Program-made: the position numbers and the translations under genes | From: Neoceratodus forsteri | Taxonomy: Eukaryota > Chordata > Ceratodontiformes > Ceratodontidae | Assembly (NCBI GenBank): GCA_016271365.2 | Contig: CM028136.1 | Location: 470,516,001-470,580,000 of the forward strand | Reading direction: 5' to 3' | Length of the DNA: 64,000 nucleotides | The notes under the pieces: model-generated | The model's input: the letters and a program-made list of their open reading frames with translations, nothing else | Databases searched by the model: none | Told to the model about the DNA's origin: nothing | Shown: piece by piece, positions 32,944-44,464 of the stretch | How positions within the stretch are numbered: position 1 is the first letter of the stretch | Layout: the number at the start of each line of letters is the position of its first letter

Positions 32944-35720
32944 TCACAATGGGAGGTGTAAAGAAGGGCATGCTGGAGTTGAGGAGGACAAACACAGAGG
33001 GTCCAGAGGGAGATATAGGGGTTTGGAGCATTGGAGGCACTGAGGAGGGGAGAGGAGTCTGAGGAGTCTTTTGAAAAATGAGAGAGGGGAAGTAAGATGG
33101 AGTTCAGAAGGGAGATTGTTCCAGAGGAGAGGAAGGTGGTGCAAGAAGGTGGCCTGACCTGCCGAGGAATGAAGATGAGGGGTGGAGAAGGTGTACGAGT
33201 CTCTGTGATGAAATGAGTAGTTTGTGGATTCAGCAGGAGTGAGACATGAAGAGAGATACGGTGGAAGGGTGTCAAACCAGTATTTTGCAATAAGAGAGGC
33301 ACAGTGGATAGTTCTTCTATGAGACAGCAGGGTGAGGGAAAGGGGAGTATAAGGTAGACGGTGGTGAGTTAGGGAAGGGGAGGCAGTGGCAAAGTAGCAG
33401 AAGGAGTTGATAAGAGTGTCTAGTTTGGAGAGGGAGGAGGTTGGGACAGTGCCATAGACAACATCGGTGTAGTCTAGCACAGGTAAGATTGTCTTAAGTA
33501 CGAGTTCACGTCTATTGGGGAGAGGAAGGCTGCCTTTGTGGAGGTAGAAGACTGTGAGTTTGGGCCAGAGTTTGGAGCAGATAGCATCGACGTGTGCAGA
33601 GAAATCAAGGTGGCTGTCCAGCCAGACTATATGGTATTTGAAAGCAAATACCCTTTCCAGGGGCGAGACATCCAGAGTGGTGATCACAGTGGGGTCAGGG
33701 AGGGAGGCCAGCTTTTGCCTGGAACCAAAGAATATGGTGACTGTCTTTTTGGTATTGAGTTTTAACTGATTTGATAGGAACCAGGACTGTACTCTATCGA
33801 AGTCATGTTGGAGGTTGGGGAGGACACTGTTGTGGGATATACTGGAGGAGAAAATGACGGTGTTGTCTGTGTACATGTGCATGTTAGTGGAATGGCAGAC
33901 TGAGGGGAGATCATTTATAATAAGAAAGAAAAGGATAGGACCAAGGATGGGGCCTTGGGGGACCCAGAACAAAATAGGAAGAAGAGTAGAAAGTGCATCA
34001 CTGATTTGTACTGACTGATGTCTATTTTGGAGCTAAGAGTGGAACCAGTCAACTGTGGGTGTCACAAGACTGAAAGAGGAAAGTTTTAGAAGAAGGACAG
34101 GGTGAGATATGGAGTCAAAGGCTTTAGCCAAATCAATGAACACAGCAGAGGTGATTTGGCTTGGGTCCATAGCAGTAAAGATGGAGTCAGTGACCCACAG
34201 CAGGGAGGTGACAGTGGAGTGTTGTTTCTGAAAGCCTGATTGTACAGGTAAAGGAGAGTTGTTAGAGAAGAGAAAGCCAGAGAGCTTTGCTAGAATGAGG
34301 GATTCTTGGACTTTGGGAAGGGAGGGGAGGAGAGAGATAGGCCGATAATTACCTGGGGATGAAGGATCACCACCTTTGTGTAGAGGTAGGACTTTGGCTG
34401 ATTTCCAGGCATTGGGAACATTGGCAGAGGTGAAAGAGAGATTTTGTGTGTGTGTCAAGGGGATGACTATAGCGGGTGCAGACATGTGGAGCATTCTAGG
34501 GTGGAGACCATACAAGCTTGTCTTGGAGGGGTTGAGTGACTTGAGCACATTATAAACTTTGAGAGGGGTGAAGGGAGGAAAGAGGAAGCCAATGGGGTGG
34601 GGATTTAGAAGGGCAGGGAGGGACAATTGGTGCAGAGGGGGATGGGGATTCAGGTAGGACACAGGAGATAAAGAACTTGTTAAACACATTGGCAATGGTG
34701 GCCTTGTCAGAGACAGGGGAGAGATCAATTTTGAGGACCAGACAAGCTTGCTGGGTAAGGGGGTCCAGGAGGGAGTGGATCATCTTCCAGAAAGAAGCAG
34801 GGGAGTGCTGGTTCAGCTCAAGCTGGGTTTTGAAGTAGGAGGCCATAGAAAGGCAAATTGCCTTGGTGCACCTGTTTCTGAGTTGCTTGTAGGATAAAAA
34901 GTCATTTGGGTCATTGGTTGCTTTACAAAGTCTCCAGGCTTTGTCCCTGGAAGGACACAGGGCAATAAGGTCAGAAGTAATCCAGGAGTGGTGGTGATAT
35001 TTAACCCTGGCTTTCCTGAGGGTAGCATGACGGTCCTAGGTGAGGGTAAAGATGTGTAGGAAGTGAGATAAGGCACTGTCAACATCCACAGCACTAAAGA
35101 CTGGTAACCAGTACACATTTAGGAGATCATGTTGCAGGGCAGTGACATTGAGGGAGTGAAGGGGTGGGTCCAAATGAATTTGGGAGGGGAGTGGGGGGTG
35201 TGGATTTTGCAAACACAGCAGGTGACACAGTGGTCACTGAGTGCATCAAAAAGGATACCTGAAGCTGGGATGTGGTGGGGGTTGGATGGTAGAATCCAGT
35301 CAAGGAGTGAGTGGTTTTGAGACTGGGAGTTTAGTTGGGTTAGTTCCTGAATGAGTTGGGAGAAGCTAAGGGCCTCAATTGTTAGGGAGGTAGACTTAGT
35401 AGCAGGGGAGAGCCAGTCGATGTTGAAGTTACCCAGGAGCAGGAGTTCTCTATTGGTGGTGAGAGAGGAGATTTAGGAGATGACCTCAATGATGGAGTTT
35501 GGCAGTGCTCTGGGTGGAGCGTATAGGGCACCAACATAGAGGGGGGGCAGAGGATGGAAGGGTTAGGTGGGCCAGGATAAGTTTGTGGGAGGAGGGGCTA
35601 GATTCTTTGTGGATTATAGTGCAGGAGATGGATTGCCTGATGTACAGGGCTACTCCAGCACCTCGCTTGCCTCTATCCTGACAGAAGAGGTTGAAGTCAA
35701 GCATGGTGAGGGAGGAGTTA
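32944..35720 (-). pseudogene. L2-type ORF2: endonuclease, RT, C-terminal domain
   Basis: Endonuclease: FNLFCQDRGKRGAGVALYIR near 35690, LLLGNFNIDW near 35440 where GDFN is usual (the aspartate is now asparagine), and LSDHCVT near 35235. RT: SLNPSKTSLYGLHPRML, NYRPISLLPSLPK, FIDLAKAFDSISHPVLL near 34140, VPQGPILGPILFFL near 33950, and the catalytic block MYTDNTVIF near 33870 where YADDTVIF is expected, so the second aspartate is lost. The C-terminus reaches LPLLWNNLPSELHL near 33110, the usual L2/Rex1-type ending. Changes in catalytic residues of both enzymes, plus frameshifts, mean no activity. Confidence 0.8.
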
Positions 35721-35757
35721 GGGATTTTGGCAGATAGCCAGGTTTCAGAGATGTAGA

Positions 35758-36363
35758 TTATGTTGGGGCGATAATAGGTACATCATATATTGAGAGCATC
35801 AATTTTGGGGAGTAAACTCCTGGTGTTGAGATGAAAGAGGCAGAGGCCTTTGGGTAGGGAGGATAAGTCATGAGACTGGGATGAAGCCAGAGGAGTAGTG
35901 GCTGAGGTGGTGAGGGTTTGGGCAAATGTGGGCCAGGGTTGGGTTGAATATCGCCTGTGAGGAGGAGGAGGAGGAGTAGGGAGAGAGGAGAGATTGGGGG
36001 GTATTTTGATCTGCCTGAGCTGAGGGTAGAGGGTGGAGTGGAGAGGTTTAGGCAGTGATAGAGGGCCTCAAGGTTTAGGAGATAGGACCAGAAGAGAGAG
36101 AGGGGCGAATGATGGGTTGAAAAGGGGAAAGGGGGAGTGGGAAGGCCTCCAGAAAAGGCCATGGGGAGGTGGCAGGGTAAAGGGGTACATATGTGGTGGT
36201 GAGAGGAGGGTGAGCAGGTGAGATGTGTCTGGGCAGGGGCAGCTAAGAAGGAAGGGGGCAGGAAAGAGGGGTTGAGGGGGGTGTAGGGAGGTGCATGAAT
36301 AGGAGACACAGGAGAGCAGAAAGTGAGGAGAGGAGAGATGACATGGTCCTGAGGGTGGGGCAC
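35758..36363 (-). pseudogene. Leader ORF with leucine run and 2A-like motif
   Basis: The ORF of 201 codons is rich in proline, serine and histidine. Near codon 135 it passes into SPLSLLLLLLLTGDIQPNPG and then P. After the motif the protein reads ASASFISTPGVYSPKLMLSI, a frameshifted version of the expected LFHLNTRSLLPKIDAL-type endonuclease start. The hydrophobic run immediately before a 2A core is a known arrangement in LINE leaders. The upstream part has no domain I recognise. Confidence 0.55.
35929..35955 (-). other. 2A-like ribosome-skipping motif GDIQPNPGP
   Basis: Nine minus-strand codons read GDIQPNPGP and match the G-D-V/I-E/Q-x-N-P-G-P consensus at every position. The preceding leucine run may help the skipping step, as in other 2A peptides. 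The motif is in frame with the leader ORF and some 80 codons before the endonuclease motifs. Confidence 0.85.
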
Positions 36364-36679
36364 AACAGAATCAGGTGGGTGGGAGAAATGGTGATGCTGA
36401 GAAGAGATGCGGTGACAAGCTGTGGGGAATAAAGGATTTTACTGCAGGGAAGAAAGAATGTAGCCAGTTTCTGTGCAAGGTGTAGTGGAGGGGAGAGAGA
36501 GAGAGAGAGGAGGGAGGGAGGGAGGAGGGGAGGGAAGAGAGATAGAGCTGGACTGAAAACTTGGGATGATGTGAAATTGTGTGGCAATTGGACAAAACTG
36601 CTCAAGCGGGGAGGAGTCAAAGTGCTGCAGGTGGATTTAAAGACTGCCAGGAGCGGGGGAGGGTGGGCAGTAGAAAATC

Positions 36680-36985
36680 TGAGGAGAGAAAAGGTTGAAT
36701 TAGAGAAAACAAATGAAAGGAATTCAGCACAAGACCTTACAGCAAGCTAGACTGGAATAAATTAGTGGGAATTCTTTCAGCTCGATCAGGAGCCAATCAG
36801 AAGGAGCAGACAGCAAATAGAGGCCAATCAGGTAGCTGCAGAAAGGAGACCACCAAAGTTTGAAATATGTCCCTGGTCCTGGTCATACCTGTGGGTTGTC
36901 TTGTGGCATAGAGACGAGTCAGGTGGTGGCTGCAGGGAAGCCACACCACGGGGGCAGCATGCCTGGTCAGGGGCCTTGGGCTGTG
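36680..36985 (-). repeat. 5-prime-region repeat unit of the L2-type LINE, unit 1
   Basis: It matches 38885-39285. Shared words are GAGAAAAGGTTGAATTAGAG, CAATCAGGTAGCTGCAGAAA and GGCTGCAGGGAAGCCACACC. It lies upstream of the leader ORF in element orientation, so it may be a promoter monomer. Confidence 0.8.
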
Positions 36986-37214
36986 AAGAAAGAGGGAGAG
37001 AGAGAGAAGTGTTAGATAAAGCAGCTGAAGGGGGGGGTTAGTGCGTAAAAGCACAGCAGGAGAGTGGAGCTGTCTGGGGAAGGGATTATCTTAATTGACG
37101 GGCAGGGAACAATGATGGTAACAGGAGAGTTAGAAGAGCTGGGGGAGCAGGGCAGTTCAGCGCCAAGTTCAGGAGTGAAGATGCGGGGGGGTACTGAGGG
37201 AGAAGCAATGGACA

Positions 37215-38600
37215 CAAGTCCCTTTACATGAGAAAAGGTCCTGAAGGAACTGGAAGTAATAAGAGCTGATAAAGCAATGGGGTCAGATGGGGTGCACCCC
37301 AGGGTCTACAGGACCCAAGGCAGCATGGTTTCACCAGGGGAAGGTCATGTCAGACCAACCTCATTGAATATTTTGACTGGGTGACTAGGGAGGTGGATCA
37401 GGGGAGGGCAGTGGACATGGCCTATCTGGACTTCAGCAAGGCCTTTGACACTGTGCCACATAGAAGACTATTACACAAAATGGGGAATATGGGTGTGGGC
37501 AGAACAGTAGTGTGGTGGGTAGGTAACTGGCTGGGTGGCAGAACACAGAGGGTGGTGGTAAATGGCTGTCACTCCACAGAGGGAAGAGTGACCAGTGAGG
37601 CACCACAGGGATCAGTGCTGGGACGGGTCCTATTCAACATCTTCATCAGTGACATTGCACAGGATCTAGAAGGCAGAATTTCACTGTTACGCTGATGACA
37701 CAAAGCTCTGTAACAGAGCAGACACCCAGAGGGTATAGACAGAATGAGAAGGACCTGCAGAAACTTGAAGAATGGTCAAGGGTTTGGCAGTTGAAATTCA
37801 ATGCAAAGAAGTGCAAGATAATGCATATGGGGCACAAAACCCTGGCACAATATATCAGTTGGGGGTGAGGATATAGCATGCACCAAGCAGGAAAGGGATC
37901 TTGGGGTTGTCATCTCTGATGACCTCAAGGTAGGGAAACAGTGTGACAAGGCATCAGGTAAAGCAAATAGGATGCTGGGATGTATAGGCAGGGGCATCAC
38001 CAGCAGGAAAAGGGAGGTCATAATTCCACTATACAAGACACTAGTGAGGCCCCACCTGGAGTACAGTGCACAGTTCTGGAGACCATACCTACGTAAGGAC
38101 ATAGACAGGGTAGAGAAGGTTCAGAGGAGGGCAACAAAGATGGTGCATGGGTTGCATCACAAGTCCTATGAAGACAGGTTGAAAGAACTGAACATGTACT
38201 CCCTGGAGGAGAGGAGGGAGAGAGGGGATATGATAGAGACATACAAGTATCTTACAGGGAGGAACAGGGTGCAGGAAAACACTATTTTTAAGTGAAAAAG
38301 ATGTTTCAGGACTAGAGGGCATGGGATGAAGTTGGAGGGAGGGCGATTCAGAGGAAACATGAGAAAGAATTTCTTCACAGAGCGGGTGGTGGACAAGTGG
38401 AACACCCTGCCAGAGGAAGTGGTGGGGCTGAAACAATCACGGGATTTAAAAATGCATGGGATAGACATAAAGGAATTCTAGAGGTCAGGGGTAAGGGGAA
38501 ATAGACTTCTAGGAAAACAAACTGAACTTACAAGCTCAAATGGGCAGACTAGGTGGGCCACACGCCCTTATCTGCCGACACTGTCTATGTATCTATGTAA
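37215..38600 (+). mobile_element. CR1-like LINE copy B
   Basis: After a short piece DKAMGSDGVHPRVY (37267-37310) the RT runs through QGRAVDMAYLDFSKAFDTVPH, APQGSVLGRVLFNIFIS, then in another frame CYADDTKLCN near 37685, MLGCIGRGITSRKREVIIPL and [38 protein letters not shown] near 38385 and a TCTATGTATCTATG tail (38583-38598) close it. A deletion removes the part between the HPRVY and GSMVSPGEG blocks near 37312. The catalytic aspartates remain, but frameshifts near 37680 and 37740 and an internal stop near 38295 break it. Confidence 0.85.
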
Positions 38601-38884
38601 GCAGAGAGTTGTATGGGGGAGAGATGAGGTTGCAAGCAGCAGTGCAAGGTTCAGAAAGGATTAAGTGTTACAAGCAGGGATGAAATTTAAAAGTTAAAAT
38701 GCAGGATTTTTTAGCAGCACAATCAGTATTAACAGGCAATAAAAATGCAGAAAAAAAGTTTCCTGACATAAGTCTTAAACAGCAGAATTGATTAACTGAG
38801 AAAAATGGCTTGGAATCTATCTATTAAATTTAGTCAACAGTGAACAGGTAATTCAGTAGAAATGCAGGCAACTAATTAAATTTG

Positions 38885-39285
38885 AGCAGAGAAAAGGTTG
38901 AATTAGAGAAAACAGGTGGAAGGAATTCAGCACAACATCTTACAGCAGGCCAGACTGGAGTAAATTAACTGGAATTATTTCGGCTCAATCAGGAGTCAAT
39001 CAGGAGGAGCAGACAACAAATGGAGGTCAATCAGGTAGCTGCAGAAAGGAGAACACCAAAGTTTGAAATGTGTCCCTGGTCCTGGTCATACCTGTGGATT
39101 GTTTTGTGGTTTGGAAGTGAGTCTAGTTGTGGCTGCAGGGAAGCCACACCACGGGGGCAATGCACCCGGTTGGGGGGCTTGGGCTGCGGGTTGTCTTGCG
39201 GTGTGGAGGTGAGTCGGGCAGTGGCTGCAGGGAAGCCACACCACAGGTGCAGCGTGCCTGGTCGGGGGGCTTGGACTGTGAAGAA
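38885..39285 (-). repeat. 5-prime-region repeat unit of the L2-type LINE, unit 2
   Basis: Same as unit 1, but the GGCTGCAGGGAAGCCACACC sub-block (about 95 bp) is present twice, at about 39130 and 39220. CR1 copy B sits between the two units. Confidence 0.8.
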
Positions 39286-39286
39286 A

Positions 39287-40013
39287 GAGTATATAGTGCA
39301 GAAATTGGAAGAAGGGATAGCCCATTCAACCATGGGGATCCTCATGGTGGCAGTTGGATTGGTTTGCACCTTGAAGGGTTGAGGGGAGCCGTGTAAAACC
39401 CCAGTGGTCAGGAGAATGAGGAAAGGCTGGCAAAGGACAAAAGGGAAGAGTTGCGATGGTAGGCGCCCGATCTCTGAGCACCTCCTGGGGAGGTTAGTGG
39501 CATCATTGGGAATGGTCTGCCACTCCCATTATGAAACATGCCTGTTTGCAGCAGTGTTCTTGGTAATGTTCCATGGAGCATTCAGGGTTAGTGAGGTCAT
39601 CGCCCAAGGGGGAATAGGAGAAAACTAGGTTTGTTATGGATGGAGGTACAATGGTTTGAGGACAGGTTAGAATTGTGGCTAAGCAGGTCCAAGTGGACCA
39701 GGCAGGGCACGGGACAAAGGAAGGAAGCTAGCAAGTAGACATTTACGTCCAGTATGAGCTATGTGGGAGTTCAAGGAGGCAAGACTGCCAGGGGACAGGC
39801 CCCTGTTTGTTCACAGTAACGCAACTGGTGGTGGTGTTGAAGAAGGGGTTAGAATTTTTTTGGGAGGATATGATGGGGTTTTCATCCCATTTGTTCCGTA
39901 TAGGGGTGGCTTCCGAGATGACAGCAAAAGGGGGATCTGTGGAAATAGTTAAACAGTTGGGTAAGTGGATGTCCAAGAGTTATAAAACATACATTAGGGA
40001 GATATTGAATTAA
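39287..40013 (+). pseudogene. Tyrosine recombinase, catalytic domain
   Basis: VQKLEEGIAHSTMGILM (39298) completes the helical domain. SCDGRRPISEHLLGRLVASL and YETCLFAAVFLVMFHGAFRVSEV (39450-39600) give the box I arginine. After stops and a frame change, PLFVHSN and then SSHLFRIGVASEMTA near 39880 give the H-x2-R of box II. LGKWMSKSYKTYIREI (39957-40010) carries the tyrosine nucleophile region. All four main catalytic positions (R, H, R, Y) can be found, though not in one frame. Recombinases of this type insert the circular element without target duplication. Confidence 0.8.
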
Positions 40014-40029
40014 TGCTGTTGGGTTTTCT

Positions 40030-40072
40030 TCCAGAGTCTGAAGGGAGGAGAAATATTTGGATTTCAGTCACA
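40030..40072 (+). pseudogene. SGNH-hydrolase-like ORF, 5-prime sliver
   Basis: After TTTTCTTCCAG, which looks like a splice acceptor, the reading ESEGRRNIWI matches the start of the hydrolase that resumes at 44465. The Penelope-like element inserted here, duplicating about 20 bases (AAATATTTGGATTTCAGTCA) that are found again at 44466-44485 with one extra G. Confidence 0.6.
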
Positions 40073-40316
40073 GAAAATCCTGCACTCACCACCACCACAA
40101 TATAAATGCTGCTCACAACATTATGTAGGCATGGAAAATTCCTTTATTAGGTCACCTAATTTAAAATATCTCTCCATTTATTAATGAACTTCACGTTTTT
40201 AAGCATAGCAAGATATCAAAATGGTCATTAAGGCCAGGGTATCTGCATGATTTTGGCCAGGATGTGGAACTGTTCATTAATAGAGAAACATTTTAAATGA
40301 GGCCTCAAATAAATTA

Positions 40317-43300
40317 ATGAGGCTTATTATCGACTATAGCAAGGAAGTCGGTGAAACATTGAAGAAAGAAATAAAAGAACAAGAAGAAGCTGTCTTAAAG
40401 TTTAAAAATCATGCTGATTTTGATGTTTGCAACAACAAATTGAAGGAGACCATTGCAAAATTAGATTTGGAGCTTAAAATGCAAAAATTAACCAAATTCA
40501 GGAGGGACTTGGATGATTATGCACTGGGTTGTACATACAATTGGAAAAAGAATGACAGACCAAAGTGCATTTTAAGAAATGAAAGGAGGGTCTCTTTCAA
40601 CTTTAGTGCTGATTTTAGTGGTTCAGAATCCGGCAGATCTGGTGACAGCTGTCTTTTAGGACATACTCTGTCATCACCAGAAACACTGGGACCTATGATC
40701 AAGGCCACTGTTTTTCGTTTTTTACCAGAAAATCCGGTAAAATTCCGGAATTAGGGCTGCCTGAAAACCGGTAAAAATGAAGATTTCATGGAATCTGGCA
40801 TATTCTATCAGATCAGTAAATCTATAAAAAAGTGTGTTTTTCTTTTAATTCCTTCCTGTACTATTTTCAGTTTGCTTTATTTAATGCTCTGTATATTAAG
40901 CCTTCTTTAATTCTGATTATTTTTTTCACATACTAAAAGAATGATAGCAGAATCCCGGTAAAATCTGGAAATTAGAGTAACAATCACCGGTGAAATTCCG
41001 GAATCTTAAGTCTTGAAAACGGAATTTAATTGTTTTAATCATCGTAAATCAGTGGCCTTGCCTATGATGAATGAGGGGACCAATGTATACCAGCATTTTC
41101 CAACACCCAATTAAAGAGGGAGAAATCATGACAGGTGAAGACAAGGAAGGGGAGGAAGACAAAAAGGGGGAAAAGGAAGAGGAACAGTGTGGCAAAATGG
41201 CAGACAGGGACAAGAGCAACAGCAGTATGTACCACCACAATAACAATTCCCCCACAACCCCTCTCCTCCTCAGTACCAACAACAGCAGAATCTTCAAAAA
41301 CAATTATCAACATCCCCCACAGCCCCAATATCAACACAGACCACAGGAACATAAACCTTTCAGACAGACCTTTGACTTTGGCAGTCATCCCTACTTAACA
41401 AAGGTTTATCTTTTGCCCCCACAAGTATTGTCAACAAATTTGAAACTTTTATTGACTTACAGAAATTGTGCAGAAACTCAAGCCTTATGTCTTTTTTTGA
41501 AAGAAAAAGTGTCAGTACCAGTTCTGATGTGGAGGTTGTACCTAATTCAGGTGCCAGCAATAATGAATGTAATGATGACACTCATTGCCAATCTCACAAA
41601 TTTAGGGGAAAATCTACCTTTTACCCACCACCCACAGAAGCAATACTCGCTTTCTAGCAGGTCTGTGAAAAAGATTTAGAAACCTTGTTTGAGAATTTAC
41701 CAGAAATACAATATTTTAACATTACTAAGCAAGAAAATATAACCCTGGAAAATCTTAAAAAGGACAGCATTATTGTTATAAAAATCTGCTCGGGAAGGGG
41801 GGGAGCAGTGGTTTTACAGAATACTACTGATTATGTGAAAGAAGTTACAAGGCAACTTGGGGACCCTACATTTTACCAAAAACTAAATCAGGATTCCACA
41901 ACTGATTTCAAGTTCAGTATTGATGAGTATTTACTAGAAACACTAGAGAAAGGATGGATAGATGAGGATGTTAAGAACTTTTTAACTGTAGAGCATCCCA
42001 TTAGGGCCACCCTATACTTTTTACCCAAGGTTCATAAGAATTGTACCCCCCCCCCCCCCGGAAGGCCCATCATGAGTGGGATTGGTTCCTTGACAGAAGC
42101 CTTGTCCCAATTTGTGGATTTCCATCTGAGGCCATTTGTGGAGACTTTGGGCTCCTACGTTAAGGACACAGGGGACAGCATATAGATTTTAAATGAGGTA
42201 GTGGTAGAAAGGGACTCATATTTAATTACCATAGTCATAGAGTCCATTTATACAAACATACCTCAGGAGTAAGCCTTGGATACCATTGCCTATTTTATGG
42301 AAACTAGAGGGAACCAGGCTGTACCACCTACAGCAGTTTTGATAAAATTATCAGAATTTGTACTCAGATTTAATGTTTTTACTTTTCTTGGTAACTTCCA
42401 TCTACAGCAAAAGGGCACAGCCATGGGTTCCACTTTTGCACCAAGCCTTGCTAATTTGTATGTGGAAAAGTGTGAGAACGAAGTAATAAGGAACCCTGAC
42501 AGAAACCCCTTCTTTCATCACATTGATTTATATTGTTGTTTTATTTATCACATTATTATGATTTGGACTGGTGGACCAAGTGATTTAGATGCCTTTGTAC
42601 AGTACCTGCATGGAACTAATCCTAATTTGTGGTTTACATATACAGCAAGCAAAACAGAGGTTTGTTTCCTAGACTTGTGTATTAAAAAAGTCACATGTGA
42701 AGGCATACAAACTGACATCTATAGGAAGGAATGTGAGGAACACCTTATTACTGTCATCCAGTTGCCACCCATGTCACACAGTGCAAAACATACCAAAGGG
42801 TCAGTTCCTCAGGATGAGGAAGAACTGTAGCACTTTAGCAGACTTTGACAAAGCAGCACACAATTTGATTCTCAGCTTCACTGAGAGAGGCTATAATGAG
42901 GAGTCACTTTACAGAACATGGCAAGAGATTAGAAACACTAGTAGAGAAACTACTTTTAGCAGAGGACATGCGAGGGAACAAGACACTAAAAAACTGAATT
43001 TTGTTACCACATATTCCGTTCATGCCAACAACGTTTCAGAAATCATTAAAAAGAATTGGACTGTTTTAAAAGGTGACAGTGGTCTTGCAGAGGTACACAA
43101 CATCACCCACAGAATATGATACAGGAGAGCTGTCACCCTTAGAGACCAACTGGTACACAGCAGACAACTGACACACTCACAATGCACATGGCTCACACAT
43201 AAATATGTAGGATGTTTCAAATGCCATAGGTGCACATACTGTGAGGCTATTTCACCAAGTAAGGAGTTTTTAAGCCCACTTCAACAGTTTCAAATAAGAC

Positions 43301-43438
43301 AATTAATCACCCGTGATACTTCAGGGGTGATTTACATGGCACAGTGCACGTGTGGAGCCTTTTATATTGGAAATACAAAGAGACAATTCAGACAGAGTAG
43401 GATATCTCTTATGCCACTGCATTACATATAAGTCAAAC
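40317..43438 (+). pseudogene. Penelope-like polyprotein: RT plus GIY-YIG
   Basis: N-terminus (40317-40754): a coiled-coil-like segment ending KLTKFRRDLDDYALGCTYNW, typical of vertebrate Penelope-like elements. RT: GRGGAVVLQNTTDY near 41800, ATLYFLPKVHKN near 42010, GRPIMSGIGSLTEALSQFVD near 42060, IESIYTNIPQE near 42240, QQKGTAMGSTFAPSLANLY near 42410. The catalytic YIDD block is unrecognisable (FIYHIIMIWTG near 42540), so both aspartates are gone. TASKTEVCFLDLCI and, in another frame, ATSCHPCHTVQNIPKGQFLR follow. GIY-YIG (43320-43435): GVIYMAQC and AFYIGNTKRQFRQ with the catalytic arginine kept. Stops occur at 42183, 42270 and 43118. Nothing suggests activity. Confidence 0.85.
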
Positions 43439-43559
43439 AAGAGATTAACAGGAACACAGATTTCTTTCTAAAGCCTTCGAGAAAGTATGTCCTAACCCAA
43501 AAGGTGGGAATTTTAACAATTTCATCCTACAAAGGGAGGGATTTTGAATTTTTACTCTA

Positions 43560-44317
43560 AAATCCTGCAGATACCCTGGCCTTAATGACTGTTTTGATCT
43601 TTCGCCACACTTAAAAAAGTGAAATTTTCGTGTTTTTAAATATTTCTGTACTTCAGATTTAGTTTTTGATGTTATGTTTATTTTTATGATAATGGTTTAG
43701 TGAACAAGTAAAAATATAAATATGTACTGATTCATGATCCTTCATCTAGTCTTATCATTACAGTACAAATAAACAGCTTTATATGACTTACATATGAGAT
43801 TAGTAACCTTTACTATATTTGTTATTTCTATTTAGTTTTATAGCCATATTTGATAGTGACAGTATAGAATATTGCACTAAAAAGTGTACCATATATTTGC
43901 ATATAAGTCTTTTCTTATTTATTAACATATGTCTTCTGTGTTTGTAATTATATGCACTGTGCTTTGTTTGCTAGGAGACTGCAATATTTTTCTACATGGG
44001 AAGTTTGTGTGACTGCATAGAGACTCCTTGGATGCAGGAACTAGATTTTCCTTTTTTAATTGCAAACATTTTTAACAGTTTGCACTTCATTGGTTCACTG
44101 TTCTATTGTCTATTTATTGCATCTTGCATTAACATAGTATGTTAAGCCTTTCATGTTCTTTGCATTGTATTGTATTTGTTTTTGTTTACATATGATGTCA
44201 TCACCATGCACCAGTCTAATTTGGATAACATCACTTTTTGGTATATAAGGAAGTGTTTTTAATAAGACTGCAAGTCGTTTGATAAAGGGTAATCCGAAAT
44301 GCATCAAGACTATGTAC
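43560..44317. other. Penelope-like element 3-prime non-coding region
   Basis: AT-rich, no ORF with a domain. It separates the GIY-YIG region from the right inverted repeat. Confidence 0.5.
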
Positions 44318-44464
44318 AACACCTAATAAAGGAATTTTGCACGTCTTCATAATCTTGTGAGCAGCATTTATATTGTGGTGGTGGTGGGTGCAGGATTTTC
44401 TGTGACTGTGGTTGATATTTTTTCTTGGCACCTCCTCTCCCAGTGCAGCATCCTGTTTGTTCTC

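Larger units (their letters stand above)
32530..39286 (-). mobile_element. L2-type LINE (minus) with 2A-like leader, inserted in the recombinase ORF
   Basis: Read on the minus strand: 5-prime region with repeated units (39286-36640), leader ending in a leucine run and 2A-like motif (35929-35955), endonuclease, RT and C-terminal domain (to about 32944), 3-prime UTR, and a tail GAGCCTCGGCTCAGTG ... (AAATA)n ending near 32530. It cuts the recombinase ORF exactly between 32530 and 39287. CR1 copy B lies in its 5-prime region. Without CR1 B the length is about 5.4 kb, normal for a near-complete L2-type LINE. Confidence 0.75.
40066..44464 (+). mobile_element. Penelope-like element with inverted terminal repeats and GIY-YIG domain
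   Basis: The order is an N-terminal region, RT, a CCHH-like zinc segment and a GIY-YIG endonuclease, the standard plan of Penelope-like elements. About 95 bp near the left end (40066-40160) return inverted near the right end (44318-44410); CAGTCACAGAAAATCCTGCA and ACCACAATATAAATGCTGCT are shared almost perfectly. About 20 target bases are duplicated around it (40052-40072 and 44465-44485). It lies in the Ngaro-type element, splitting the hydrolase ORF. The RT contains stops and a damaged catalytic block. Confidence 0.85.

Noticed and set aside
32922..33302. Protein-coding ORFs on both strands around the L2-type LINE and CR1 copies
   Set aside because: They are shadow frames of the RT or C-terminal domains; residue composition follows the complementary strand.
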